A stretch of DNA of 64,000 nt from Varanus komodoensis (lineage: Eukaryota > Chordata > Lepidosauria > Squamata > Varanidae). This document shows, piece after piece, positions 23,290-35,775 of the stretch (positions are counted from its first letter, which is position 1; the number at the start of each line of letters is the position of its first letter). The notes beneath the pieces are model-generated. The model was given only the letters and a program-made list of their open reading frames with translations, was not told the DNA's origin and made no database searches. A program made the position numbers and the translations under genes. Location: contig NW_025335438.1 of the NCBI RefSeq assembly GCF_004798865.1, positions 17,810,755 through 17,874,754 on the forward strand, read 5' to 3'.

Positions 23290-23490
23290 CTCTCAGATGT
23301 TTTTTTCAAGGCTTTTTTAATTATATCTTTTTAGCTGTTCTGTCCTGTCCTTTTTTGTTTGTTTGTATTTTGATAAGTTTTTATAGTTTTTTTGTTTTTA
23401 TTAACTGTTTTTATGATCTTCTGTAAACCATCCAGAGAGCTCCAGTTGTTGGTGATATAGAAATGGAAATAATAACAGCAGCAGCTGGTG
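23290..23490 (+). mobile_element. L2-clade LINE 3' tail
   Basis: A T-rich 3' untranslated stretch leads into 'gtaaaccatccagagagctccag', then 'gatatagaaatggaaataataa'. The same ending, reversed, occurs near 58046-58090 next to recognisable L2 coding sequence, which supports the assignment. Only the tail is present, as is usual for 5'-truncated LINE copies. Confidence 0.6.
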
Positions 23491-23972
23491 AGGGAATAAA
23501 TTAAATTTGCAGGAAAGGGAAAAATGATATTTATGTAGTGCTGAAATTCATCAGAGTACTGGCAGTTAAGTTTTCAGTTTAGCAAAGAATAAAAGTTGTT
23601 AATAAATTTCAGACATTTTTGAAACAGCTCATTAATTGATCACTTGACCTTATGGAAAAATCCATTTAAATTTAGATATGCTTCATTTTTAGTTATTTTT
23701 ATTTATTTATTTATTAAAATGTTTAGGGTTTTTCCTTTCTCCATACACTGCTAAGTAAATGCTTTGTCACCCACACTGGTCTGCAATTTATATGCCCACA
23801 TCTCTGTTGCACAAGGTAAGATAAGGCTGTATGGTTTGATTAATCACAGATTGGCATGGCTTTAAGTATGGTCTCAGAATGGGCGCCTTTGGAGGAAAAC
23901 AGGTGTTATTAGATTGTGAAAAACTTATTCTGCTTAGTTGCTGCTGCACTTGGCAAGCTGTGTCTATGTACT
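23491..23972. other. Unrecognised noncoding sequence with a short (TTTA)n
   Basis: About 480 AT-rich bases. A short TTTA tract lies at 23694-23716. Nothing else is recognised. Confidence 0.45.
23694..23716. repeat. (TTTA)n microsatellite
   Basis: About five tetranucleotide units, with slight impurity at the ends. Confidence 0.8.
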
Positions 23973-24498
23973 AGGATTGACTAAACTAGTTCCACTATTC
24001 TCAGCACTAGTCACACTTCACCTGGACTACTGTGTCCAGTTCAGGGTGCCTAAGTTTTAAAAATAAGTAGAAAAGCTAGAAAGAGTACAGAGAAAGGCAA
24101 CAAGGATGATTCAGGGACTGGAGGCAAAGCCGTATGAGGAAAAATTGAGAGAACTAGGCATGTTCAGCCTCAATAAGAGAAGTCTGAGGGGTGATACTTG
24201 TAGCACTCGACAGAGGAAAGCCAGGGTCTCTTCTTACTTATACAAGAGTGCAGGACACAGATTAATCAACTCTAGTTGCAACAACCCAGATTCAGGCTAG
24301 ATATCAAGAAAAGTTTTCTCACTGTCAGAGCAATACGACAGTGGAACCAGTTTCTTAGACAGGTGATGGGCTCTCCCACACTAGAAACGTTAAAAAGAAA
24401 CTGGACAGCCATCTGAGTGGGATGGTGTAAACTGGAGTCCTACAACATCGGTTGTACCCGATGGCTTTCATGGCTCCTTCCAACTCTATGATTCTATA
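23973..24498 (+). mobile_element. CR1-clade LINE 3' region
   Basis: The stretch includes 'acctggactactgtgtccagttc' (RT C-terminal region), 'gaaaaattgagagaactaggcatgttcagcct', 'agatatcaagaaaagttt', 'aacgttaaaaagaaactgg' and ends in 'cttccaactctatgattctat'. This order and the short direct-repeat ending are diagnostic of CR1 3' ends in reptiles and birds. The coding part is broken by many changes and the 5' part is missing. Plus orientation. Confidence 0.88.
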
Positions 24499-24675
24499 AA
24501 CCACCATGTTTAATCACCAAAGCTAGAAGAGTTAATTGGTGCTGTGGTATCTTGAGAGTATGGAACCTGTCATTATTGCTACTACAGTTTCGTAAATCCC
24601 TTTCTTAAGAAAAAAAGACTCAAAGTGACTGATGACAAAATTAAAACACACAATAATTAAAACGATTTTCACTAG

Positions 24676-24716
24676 TTGTAGCTCAACATCTGGAGAGACG
24701 TATGTTGGGGAAGGCT
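24676..24716. repeat. Dispersed repeat ('acatctggaga ... ttggggaaggctg')
   Basis: The phrase 'gttgtagctcaacatctggagag ... gttggggaaggctgctt' matches, reversed or forward, the repeat family glimpsed near 9462, 40776 and 56489. It is a short, diverged copy of unknown class. Confidence 0.4.
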
Positions 24717-25864
24717 GCTTTAGACAAGTGACCGCACGTTTTGAGTCTTGGAGGGTACAGCCCTATCACCCCCCACAGCAGATGCCCACAAGCCTCTGAA
24801 CTTGGGAGCTCACTAGCATCCAATGCAGCGTGGGAGAAGCCATGGTGGCAATGGCACAGCTGTGGTACCTCTCACCCTGCATCTTTTCTGGGTGGCCATT
24901 TTGGGCTGTCTAGGTTTAGCTGTCTGGGAGAGTGGGGCACCAATTTGAATTGGCATGGCTCCATGCCCAAAAGCTTGCTCCCTTCTCCACCCTTTCGTAC
25001 CCAATTTTCCTTATCCAAGGCCAGTTTGGACATTGGTGGGGGGAGCAGCTGGCCTTTCATGCTGACTTTGAGAGGGCACTGAGCCTTACAGACCCTGCTC
25101 TGAGATCAAATTCTATGTCATCTCAGACAACATCCGATTGTGGCCTAAGTTAACTTGCGAATTGAAGTAAGCTTTTTAAACATTCATGTCTTTTTTATTG
25201 ATTTACTTTAATGTTTTAATTATTTGTCTGTTTTCTATATTTTATTGTGGATAATAAAGCACCTTGAGTACTATTGTAGTCAAATGGAGGACTGCACACA
25301 TAAGTTAATGAATTTGTTTTGGCACATCATCTGAAATATGGAAAAAGCAATACCAATCTGAGCTGAGGATTCCTAAGGTTAGAGATATGAATCATGTTAT
25401 ACACTTGGAAATGTTCAGTAAAAAGACTAAAACATATTTGAAAATGCTCTGAGCATGTCCTAGCCAATGTTGTAAGCATGTCCAAAATTGCTTTCTGAAA
25501 TGAAGGGAGAAGAATAATTTTAGAAAGAGTGAATGAAAAGCAATGACACTAGAGACTGAAGCCCTTGCTACCTGATATTTACATCTTCTGCTAATCTTTC
25601 TTATCATCTGTACATCTTTGCTTGAGATCCAAATCCTAATCTCAGTCTGGTCCTCCTGCCCCATGTCCATTATTTCTACACCATTGGACATCTATAGAGA
25701 AAAAAGCACCTACAAGATTTTTCAGTTTCACTGACTGAAGAAAAATAGCTTTTTCTGCTGGTTTTCCTTCAGAATAACACCATACAAGTTCAGACGCTGC
25801 AATGGTTAATGTGCAGCTTGTTCTCCCAAATGAGGCTGCCTGTCTGTCAGTCAGCTGTAGTGGC
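24717..25864. other. Unrecognised sequence, GC-richer in its first part
   Basis: About 24740-25150 is clearly richer in G and C than its surroundings and therefore has overlapping open frames on both strands (up to 113 codons). None contains a recognisable domain, and I do not treat them as exons. The rest is AT-rich with nothing recognised. Confidence 0.4.
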
Positions 25865-26140
25865 TCCCTAGCGTGTGCTGGTACCTTCTGAGGCAGGTCT
25901 GCTGGCACCACACAGGAAAATCTTCTCTGTGGCAGACTATCTGATGAGCATCCTTCCCCAGCGTATCACCGTTCTCTGTGTGTTCTTCCAACAAGTGAAA
26001 GCATTTCTTTTGAAACAACATTTAGATCCTATCGTTGCAATAAGCATCATATTTAATATCAGGTTTGGTTCTTTGTGTGTTTTGCTCTTGGAGTTGCTTT
26101 TAATCTGGTCCTCTTGCTTTATTGAGAATTAGAAATAATT
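25865..26140 (+). mobile_element. L2-clade LINE, C-terminal coding remnant
   Basis: The plus strand encodes SEAGLLAPHR, KIFSVADYL and VKAFLLKQHLDP in this order. It parallels the very C-terminus of L2-type LINE proteins (LRSS-E-GLL ... R-FSV-AP-LWN-LP ... VKTFLF). The Trp-Asn of the usual motif is not preserved. Upstream coding sequence is missing and no clear 3' tail follows. An old fragment, similar in content to 58352-58450. Confidence 0.6.
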
Positions 26141-29100
26141 TTTCTTTTAAATCCCCATGGCTTGCTTTTGTAATTGGTTAGCTTCTTTGAGAGACTCCTT
26201 ATTTGAAGGGGGAAAATAGGATGCAAATGTTTGCCTGAATAAAATAATGCAACTGCTTCAATGCTGGAACAGCTGTTGTCAGGCACACAGATTCAGCTGC
26301 AGACCATATGGTTTCTATTTGCTAAGGAGAATCTGCTTAGACTGGTCCTCTGCAACAATATAGCACCCGAGAAGCATGTAAGTATGCAGAGGGAGGGAAC
26401 CTAAAACAACCAGGCCACCAGCAATTACGTGGGTGATTGTCTTTAACCCAGGGAGAAACGCCTTGGCCCCTGGAGAATGAAGGTCCAACGGTGTACAGAT
26501 CTCTGCATAAACAAGTGGTAGTTTGTAATCATTAACTGCTCTATTTGTCTTGATATAGAGATGTCCCACTGTCCTTTAATTTTGGTTAGCTGGCAGAGGA
26601 TAGTTTTCTATTTGAGGACTATTGAGTCTGTATTTGCATTAAAGACAAAGAACCATAACAAGGGGGGATGGGTGGAAGAAGGTGCTGAGTTTGCCCGTCA
26701 ACCACCAAAATCTTGATGGAATCAGTAGACACTAGTCAATCTAGTAATATAGTCAATCTGGCAAGATATTTTTTTAATGGTAGTTAAGGCAGATGTAAAC
26801 TGCATGAAAACAGAGGTATCCTGTGTTCACCTGATGGGGAAAAAAAACACTAATAAAAGTTATACAAAGTTTCTCACAGAACAAACAGGTACATTGGCGT
26901 GGAGGGGTTTTTGGTTTTGTTGACTGTATGATTTCAGTTTTTAATTGATGGACTCCACTTTAAAATCAGGCTTTGGCTTTTGGCTTTATAATTGTTAGGC
27001 AATTGTAAGTAATAATTGTAAGTAATGTTACATTACTTGCATTAACACTGCTTGGTTCTGTCCACTAATAAGACCAGACAGAATGGTAGTTAAAGCAGAT
27101 GTAGCAATAGGGTAAATGCTATAGCCAAGATAAGACTGACCTCTTTGTTTGAACTGTCTCTTCCCTGTCCCTTTTTCTCCTTCCTCTCCTCACCTGGGAG
27201 AAATGAAAGGGTCACATGACCCCCCCCCCCGCCTTAAGAGAAGAAGCATGTTCTTCTCTTTTCCCTTCTAAGCTAAATGCCAAGCAACCTAACCAAGACA
27301 TCCTGCATGAACATAGCAACTTCTACATGCAAATATCATATAGACCGTGTTTGTCCCAAGCATCTCATTGTAGATTCTAATAGATGCAGGTGCAGACAAC
27401 AGTCTCTTAACTAAATCCTCTGTTCAGTGCTTACTTCTGTTGAACCTACATATAACTGAATATAGAACAGGTTCTCAACAATAATATTGTTCTGACAGGT
27501 TCAATTGCTTTAACAAATGTTTAGCAGCCTCATCCATGCATCTCCAGTAACCCAACCACACTCCAGGTTAGACAACTGTGACAAATTTATCTACAGGATG
27601 TTATATGATATTCTGAGAAGCAAGGACAAAAATATAACAGTGAAGCTCTAGGACAGCCATTGAGAGGAAGAGGACTATGACCTGCCCCAATTCTCCTTTA
27701 TAAATCATGCTATTTGAACAAGTTACTACTTTACTTGCATTTCTTATAAATTGTACATAAAGATCTTATTTAACATCTTTCCTTGGGATGAAAGCTGTAT
27801 TTGCTCTGGGAAGATGAAGAACCATCAACAGCATTTATCTTAATTGACTCACTATTATGCCAAATGAATATCTTTGCCCTTAATTTCATCAAGGCTACTC
27901 CATCTGAGATCTGGAAGAAATAAAGCCCTCACAAATGGAAATTATCCATTTAAACTGATTGCTGCCATGTCACCCACATCCATAATAAAGATACCTTGGT
28001 AGTGCCTGAAGGAATTGCTTGCTTCTTGCCTTGGAGCAATCAAGAGATCCCTCTCTGTAAAGAAGCAGCAGCAGCAGAGTAAATGGAAAGACATACATGC
28101 ATGTCCTGACTCACTTTCTCCGCAGGCATTTCCACTGACTAAAAAAGAACTGCTTCAGAAAGATAAATTGTAATGCTAAAAAAATAAAAGTCAAGCCATT
28201 GGAATGAGAATTACCTTGGCAGCAATTGGTTCTGTGTGTACACTGTGATAGAGGAAATGAGAACTGGGAGTTTGAGTTTTCTACTATGGATAAAGTATTT
28301 ATCTTTTGCTTCCAAGAAAGCAGAGGCAGTAACTTCCAATAAGATAAGCTGATAAGTTCGAACAGATTTTTTTAAAGTGCCTTATTGTTTTCCATAAAAT
28401 AACATTCATGTGTGCATGAATGACTTTCACTCAGCCCTGTGGCAAATTAATGCAAATGCTGGTATCCATTCTCTTCAGTGTGGCTGTATGATAATAACAT
28501 GAAGTTATTATCATTTGTTTTTTCTAACTAAAAAAAAAAAATCATTTCTAACTGAAATTAGCAACAGAAAGGTGACTCTTTGCCTGTGCAGCATATTCCA
28601 CTGCCCTTTCCATGGCATTGAGAAAGGTGAAGGCTTTAAAATGCCTGTCCCTTAAATTTTTTCTCTGGAACATCTGCTTCCATGGAAACTGAAAAGGCCA
28701 CTGTTAGCAATAACACAAAAACTAGAACGTTCATCAGTTCCTTCCAGGACAATCAACTATAAGAGAAGCTTGTTACAGTTCAGAAAAGCGCATATGGCTC
28801 TCTGGTGTTAACAAGTAGCTTAGTTTGGCCAGAGAGAATGGTAAGCAAGATGCCTTTCACCTCTCAATCTTGGCAAGGCAGGAAAAATGGAAGCAAAAGG
28901 ATCAACTTGTGCATGCCAGAGGACAGACCAAGCATTTTCAGATTCTATAGATATGACTTCTCCACCCACTCATCCTACCTAGATAGCAATATGCTTTATA
29001 GTGTTGCAAGTAGTATCCAGTTAATAGGGTGGGAAAGAATTTTGGTGGTAGACAGACAACTTGCCTTTTACCTTGGGTAAATTTTGCCTACTGTGGCTGA

Positions 29101-32100
29101 ATGGCAATACTTGCAGTTATAGTATTTGTTAAATTCTAGGTTCGGTGCTACTGGAAAAACTTAATGAGGCTTAATGAGTTATATCAACCCATGAAGTATA
29201 TTTATAAATATATTAGTGAATAAATATGAAACAGAGTCTTAAGCAGGAATGAAATAGAAAATTGAATTCTCCCATTTTTCATAATCAATGATCACTGCTA
29301 TAGCCTCATTTCTGAAGCATCCATGGGTCTTAAATTACATATGACTTTTTCAGCAAAAACTCTCATTCTACGTCTATTAGATTCTCAAATCCTTTTTAAA
29401 TAAGGGTATGCCTAAGTTGGCGAATACCTGGAGGTGTAACACAGCTGATGTGTTGCATACAGCATATTCTTTTAATTATGTGTTTTGGTGATTATCAAAA
29501 TTTGCCTCTTTTAGGGAGGAGGTTATAGGTATACAGTTTGTACTGGGACACCTTAATATTTACGATACATATGTCTTCTTAAATTATCATCCTGCTTCAT
29601 GTCAGTAATGTACAGTCAGCCCAAATGGATGTTCCATTTCCTTTTGACAGCTAAAAGACTGGTAACACCGCATTAGAAAGACAAAGGGGTATCTTCTATA
29701 CTGCAATGGATTAGGAATCTAATGACCCTTTCTACATTTGAACAGGTGGTATATAGACACTACTTGTGAATGGATACATACATGGATATTTGGTTTGCTG
29801 TTGTTGAAGTTTAGGGAAAAAAATAGAAAACAGTTTTTAATGCACACATTTCCTCTAAATGTATTGAATCAGTTTTACCTACTTAACTTTTCTTTTTGAT
29901 GTGGTTCACTTTTGTTAAAATTTCATAATAAAAATTAATTCAAAACAATGGAAGGAGGATTTAGCAGGTGAGCTGGCTGAGCATAGGATCTACATCCACT
30001 ACTTCTGCCAAGCCTGTTAAAGCAAAAGTCAATGCAGCTATCGCTAGCTTATTATTCCAGCTAAGCCTGCCTGATCAATTTGTTCCTTTCCTTTGCCCAA
30101 CTATAAGTACAAGACTTTTTATTTTCAAATCTTGTAAAAGTCAAGACATAGACAGGTTTTGCAAGTCTTTAGTCTGGGTGTCATAGTGGTTTTGATGTCT
30201 TGTTCGTTGTTTTAATCATTTAAGAAGTAACGTTTTCAGTAGAAAAATTGTGCCATCTTTGTAATCAGTGCCTAGCCATGGGATGATGGGAACACTTTAC
30301 CTGCACTCGCCACCCACAAGCTTGTGTGCTCTTTTGCAAATCCAGTCTCTATGCTAATCCACCTCTGGAAAGACAAACTTTGGTCTCCCTCTCCTTACCA
30401 TTTCAAAGTAGCAGCATATTATTGAAATTCTGTCGCCCCTTAGATTAGGTTTTCCCTGGATTAGCAGCTGCTTGGCTGGGTATAGCTGCATCTCCTGCTG
30501 GGGAATATGAACCTCTTGAAAACCTCCCCCCACTTTTTTTTTTTACCAGCATCTCTTTCACCAGAGTTCCCTGCCCCACAGTGTTTGGTCTTCAGGAAAG
30601 ACCCACAGCCCAGAGAGTTATACAGCTTTTAGCGGTGTCTTCAAATATACCCTCTGCCTGCTGTGCCCTTGTTCTCTGAGTCAGTGTATATCAGTGTATC
30701 TGTGTGCATGTTTCAAGGGGAATTTGGTTCTGCCCTTATCTTGCTGTTGGGTACTTTTGTACAGCCTACTGTGGCGGAAGTGATCAGGGTTGGTGCTACT
30801 GTTCTAGTTTTGGGCATCTCTAGTGTCCTGTCTTCCAACCCTTATAAGGAAGACAGTCAGTGGCCTTGCCTAGGCTGGAAACTTCCATATGCAAGGGATA
30901 TCAGTAAAAGGAGTACATATTGCCCAAGTGTGGTAACTAGCTCTGGATAGGTCTCTACTCCATTGCCTTGTAAATTACAGTGACTGAATATTTGACATAG
31001 CTGGATCACAGCCCCCTTCTCATTAGCTTAGCATTTCTTTCACTTCATCTCAGTAGTCTTACAGTCCTCACAACCTCTCCCCCGCCCTACTGTAACAAAT
31101 GTTAGGGAAACCCATTTTACCTAAAACTTCCTGCTTGTGCCACAATCCCAACATACTCTTCTCTCTGCAGAATGGATGGGTCATAAATATCCATAGCTTT
31201 GTTATTAGGTTACAGACCCATCTTTCCTGAAAACATTGCTAATTGCCCCACAATAGAATACAGTTCTCATGGGAAGCAAGCAAATTCATCATCAATGTTA
31301 TGCTCATGTTTTGATTGTGTTTCTTTACTAAGTTAATTTTTCTAAAACTGTATTTCAGATTCTAATTTGTAAGAATAAATGTGCCAAGTGGCATCTCTAC
31401 AAAATCTTGTGAGTATGTGTGAATTCCTGGGTAGGAAGATTCTTCTGTAGGAATAAATGTTTTTGATGCATGTCTGCAGGTCCTTTTTGGGGTTCAGTGA
31501 ACATCTGTCTGGGGAAACACGAACATGAGTGCTCACATCTGAACAGAAGGGAACACATTAGTTAATACTGATATTGTTACTTGGCAACAAGGATCTGGGA
31601 TGCAGTCAGTGTGGGGTCATCTACTCTTAACATTTTTGGACAAGATTCGTTGTTGTCATGTTGTCACTGACTTAAGACTACTCTGTGAATGAACACCCTC
31701 CAAAATGTCCTATCTTTCACTGCTCTGTTCAGAATTTTTAAACTCAAGACTGTGGCTTCCTTTATGGAGTCAGTCCATCTCATATTTGGTCTTCCTCTTT
31801 TTATGCCTACAACTTTCCCTAGCATATTTGTCTAAGGGTTCACAAAACCAGGAAAGAGAAAAGATCTGCCAGAAAAAAGATGGCCACTCATGAATTGCCA
31901 TAAAAGAGGAAATGCATCACTAAAAAAAGGGGGGGGGGAGGGAACAGTGCTTTATGTAAAACTAGCACATGCTGATTCATATCTATAAGTGAAAATTTAG
32001 AAATAATTATAATAATTTAAATAGAAATACAGTATATCTCATCATAGTGTGGAACACTGTGATTAGGTGACCCCTATGCCTGCCAGTATGGCCTGCTGTT

Positions 32101-33906
32101 CACATGTTAACTACTGATGGGCTGCAGTTCTTATGCTTCTCTGTCTTTATACATAAAACTTAAAACAGCACTTCAAACAGAGGGCTGCTCTCTGTAAAGA
32201 GCCTGTGGGGAGGACACATAGGGTAGTATCTATTGTGCCTGGCCCACATTTGGCCCACCAGTTGTGCAACAGGTTCTTTACTGTTCTAAAAATAACCTGC
32301 AGTGAATAGAAATGCTTGTTAAATAATGTAGATTAGTGATGCTCACAGAAAGGAGTTCTTTGCTGACTTGTTCTAAGCTTTCTGTGTACCTCTAGGGTTA
32401 ACTTCTAGAATCACAAAGTTGTGTTGCACAACTGGTGGATCCCATGCATGCACAGAAGCCTTTAGAGTGGCCTTGCTGGATGTTACCCATGCCCTCCTGA
32501 GTCTTCTTAACTTTTAGGGATGGGAATGTTGCCTCACACCAACCCTGAACAGAACTCACATCCTATGTGTGCATGCTAGCCAGGGCTGCCATATTAATTA
32601 GGCCAGCTTGATCCCTGATTGGCCCACATCATTTACACGGCAGCAGCACCAACCAGCTGAGCCACAGCACTTCTCCACCAGGGCAGGTGTGGGTACCACT
32701 CCTTTGAACCACCTTCAATTGTGTGAAAAATGTTCTCCTTCAACTCCAACTCTTTTTAACTGGCTTATTTGTGTTACTTCATATGTTTCAGGACTAAGTC
32801 TTGGAAAACTTTGTTCAAATTGAAGTCCCTATGTGGACTTTCAAAGATGAGTCCCTTAGGGTAAATCAGTAATCTCTGCTTTCTGGCAAGCAGCAATACA
32901 AATCTTTTACTAGAGAAAATATAAAAGGATGTGTTAGTATGGGGACACACAAGGCAAGTTTATTATAGATGCACAGCAGAAAAGAGATTTTATTTTCCAC
33001 CCTGGTGCTTGTTAGGAACTTCCACAGAATGGGTAATGGTATGCTGATTGAAATCTGGTTTGTCCTACCATCTTTAATATCTCTATTAAATATCTCTATC
33101 TACCATCTTTCTACTGTAATTTCACAAGTACAATGCCCCTCTTCCCATAATAATTGATCTAGAAACATCAGTACTGAAGAAATTAATCTTTATGCCTTCT
33201 TGCCTAGGAGCTGAATTAAAATACACTACAAAACTATGTTTTGGTTTTGGGGTTTGCTTTTAAAGTTTGTTTGTATCATTTATTTCCCCACCCTTGCTTG
33301 GCAACATGTTTAGAAGGATGAGTCAGAAAGGAGATGCAGGTCAGGATCCCTATCCCAAAAGGCTGAAATGCCTCTCCAAAAAGTCATTGACAAAGCTTTC
33401 TGTTCAAATATGCTGGTTCCTTTTTCCGCACCGCTTTTGTCTCCAGCTGTGCTACTGTTACGATGTGACCTGAAAGTTTCTCTGAAATGAGATTGGCCCT
33501 TAGACTGAAAGTGGCCAAGCTCACCGGATTTTTGCTTGTCGAAAGGGTCCTTCATGTCCTATTTAGAACGTATCTCATTCTAACTACTGTAACTGGATAT
33601 CCACTGAATCCAGAGATATATTCTGCTGCACCAACAAAACTGATCTACTCAAGCTGACTTCTTGTTCCACACCTTTTTGTTTGCAATATAGTCACTTACA
33701 CAGGACTTGATCTGAAGAGGTTGCCTAAATGTTCCCAGGCTGTGACTCTCAAGTTTTTGGGTTATTTCCACTGTTGGGTCTTGCTGTTTGAATAATTCAG
33801 CTGTAGAATGTTTAAGGACTTCATAAATGCATAATTGAAGACTGCCACTTTTGGACTCCTGCCAAGTTACATTTCCCTGATCAAGTTCCATTCTTGTGTT
33901 TTCTCT
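26141..33906. other. Longest stretch without a recognised element
   Basis: Nearly 7.8 kb with no gene, SINE, LINE or LTR that I can recognise. It contains a C run at about 27219-27232, a perfect 11-bp inverted repeat at 28488-28514, a CArG-like palindrome CCTTATAAGG at 30840-30849 and a G run near 31929-31940. Open frames are all below 100 codons with no domain. Old repeats are probably present but cannot be resolved by eye. The relative lack of recent insertions could reflect chance or constraint. Confidence 0.45.
28488..28514. repeat. Perfect 11-bp inverted repeat (AT-rich hairpin)
   Basis: ATGATAATAAC and GTTATTATCAT are perfect reverse complements separated by ATGAA. The arms are AT-rich, so chance formation is plausible. 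An ATGCAAAT octamer-like word lies about 35 bases upstream. Confidence 0.7.
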
Positions 33907-34284
33907 TCTTGTTGTTGTTGTTAGTTGTGAAGTCATGTCCAACCCATCATGACTCCATGGACAACATTCCTCCAGGCCCTCCTGTCCTCCAGCATCCCCC
34001 AGAGTCCACCTAAGCTCACACCGACTGCTTCAGTGATTCCACCTCATTCTCTGCTATCCCCTTCTTAGTTCCCAGCATCAGGGTCTTCTCCAGTGAGTCC
34101 TTCTGTCTCATTAGGTGGCCAAAGTATTTAAGTTTCATCTTCAGTATCTGGCCTTTTAAAGAGCAGTCAGGGTTGATTTCCTCTAGGACTGACTGGTCTG
34201 ATCTGCTTGCAGTCCAAGGGACTCGCAGGAATCTTCTTCAGCACCATCATTCAAAGGTCTCAATTCTTGAGCGCTCAGCTTTCC
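33907..34284 (-). pseudogene. BovB C-terminal region and 3' tail (copy 2)
   Basis: The minus-strand sequence corresponds to the BovB C-terminal domain after the thumb: remnants of the 'filling of the ... ERR ... ALELRCWRR'-type region followed by the conserved segment just before the 3' tail. Reading is broken by several changes. It ends in an (AAC)n-like tail at 33909-33925, which is characteristic of BovB and of SINEs that copied its tail. Confidence 0.75.
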
Positions 34285-35130
34285 TTATGGTCCAGCTTTC
34301 ACAGCCATACATTGCAACTGGAAAACCATAGCCTTGACTATACACACTTTTGTTGGCAGGGTGATGTCTCTGCTTTTTAGTATGCTGCCTAGATTTGCCA
34401 TAGCTTTCCTCCCCAGGAGCAAGCATCTTTTAATTTCTTGGCTGCAGTCCCCGTCTGCAGTGATCTTGGAGCCCAGGAAAATAAAATCTGTCACTGCCTC
34501 CATTTCTTCCCCATCTATTTGCCAGGAAGTGAGAGGACCGGATGCCATGATCTTAGTTTTCTTAATGTTGAGTTTCAAGCCAACTTTTGCACTCTCCTCC
34601 TTCACCCACATCAACAGGCTCTTTAGTTCCTCTTCACTTTCTGCCATGAGAGTGGTATCATCTGCATATCTGAGGTTGTTGATATTTCTCCTGGAACACT
34701 TAATTCCAATTTGTGAATTGTCCAGCCCAGCCTTTTGCAGGATGTGCTCTGCATATAACTTAAATAGGCAGGGTGACAATATATAGCCTTGCTGTACTCC
34801 TTTCTCAATTTTGAACAATTCAGTAGTTCCATGTCCAGTCCTCATTGTTGCTTCTTAATCCGCATGCAGGTTTCTCAAGAGACAAATAAGATGGTGTAGA
34901 ACTCCCATCTCTTTAAGGACTTGCCACAATTTTTTGTGATCCACACAATCAAAGGCTTTAGCATAATCAATGAAGCCAGTGTTTTTCTGGAACTCCCTGG
35001 CTTTCTCCATGATCCCGCATATGTTGGCAATTTGATCTCTAGTTCCTCTGCCTCTTCGAAACCCTGCCTTTACTTCTGGTAGTTCTCGGTCCACATACTG
35101 CTGGAGCCTAGCTTGTAGGATTTTGAGCAT
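34285..35130 (-). pseudogene. BovB reverse transcriptase core (copy 2)
   Basis: This segment holds the RT catalytic core. From 35130 the frame reads LKILQARLQQYVDRELPEV, TRDQIANICGIMEKAREF and FIDYAKAFDCVDHKKLW, which is RT motif A with its catalytic Asp. One in-frame stop (TAA where CAA is expected) lies near 34857. The same frame then continues from 34845 with GVQQGYILSPCLFKLYAE (motif B) and NLRYADDTTLMAESEEE, the YADD catalytic motif at 34657-34668. The thumb follows (FLGSKITADGDC, RDITLPTKV). A missing base near 34310 ends the frame. Apart from these two lesions the core is well kept, so this copy decayed later than most LINE pieces in the window. Confidence 0.92.
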
Positions 35131-35648
35131 AACTTTGCTAGCATGTGAAATGAGTGAATGGTAGTGTAGTTTCTTTCACATTGCCCTTCTTTGGGATTAG
35201 AATGTAAACTGACCTTTTCCAATCCTGTGGCCACTGCTGAATTTTCCAAATCTTTTAAGATTTTGAATAGCTCAGCTGGAATACTGCCACCTCCACTAGC
35301 TTTGTTGTTGCACAGACTTCCTAAGGCCCATTTAACTTCACATTCCAGGATGTCTGGCTCGAGGTCAGTGACCACCCCATCGTGGTTATCAGGGACATTA
35401 AGGTCTTTCTTGTATAGTTCTTCTGTGTAATTTTGCCACCTCTTAATCTCTTCTGCCTCTGTTAGGTCCCTGTCATTTTGGTCATTTATCATGCCCATCT
35501 TCGCATGAAATGTTCCCTTCATATCTGCAATTTTCTTGATGAGATCTCTGATCCTTCCTATTCTATTGTTTTCTTCTATTTCTTTGCACTGTTCATTTAA
35601 GAAGGCATTCTTCTCTCTTCTAGCTATTCTCTGGAATTCTGCATTCAA
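35070..35648 (-). pseudogene. BovB linker region (copy 2)
   Basis: This 192-codon frame on the minus strand covers the linker and RT start: NAEFQRIARREKNAFL, MKGTFHAKMGMINDQND, LTEAEEIKRWQNYTEELYKK, NHDGVVTDLEPDILECEVKW and ASGGGSIPAELFKILKD. After ILKD a segment present in copy 1 (DDAVKVLHSICQQIWKTQQW) is mostly absent and the frame changes, so the remaining residues are out of register. It matches copy 1 closely apart from that, which confirms one family with independent decay. Confidence 0.88.
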
Positions 35649-35775
35649 TTGTTTGTATCTTTCTCCCTTGCCTTTCGCTTCCCTTCTTTCCTCAGCTATT
35701 TGTAAAGCTTCCTCAGACAGCCATTTTCCTTTCTTGCATTTCTTTTTCTTTGGGATGGTTTTAGTTGTCTTGGAT

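Noticed and set aside
24741-25153. GC-richer block as a CpG island or promoter
   Set aside because: GC is raised but CpG pairs are few, and no first exon or promoter element is visible.
26315-26569. 84-codon minus-strand frame with a hydrophobic middle
   Set aside because: One hydrophobic stretch is not evidence of a membrane protein; no homologue is recognised.
30840-30849. CArG box CCTTATAAGG as an SRF site
   Set aside because: A single 10-base match in 64 kb is expected by chance about as often as seen; no other muscle or immediate-early motifs nearby were recognised.
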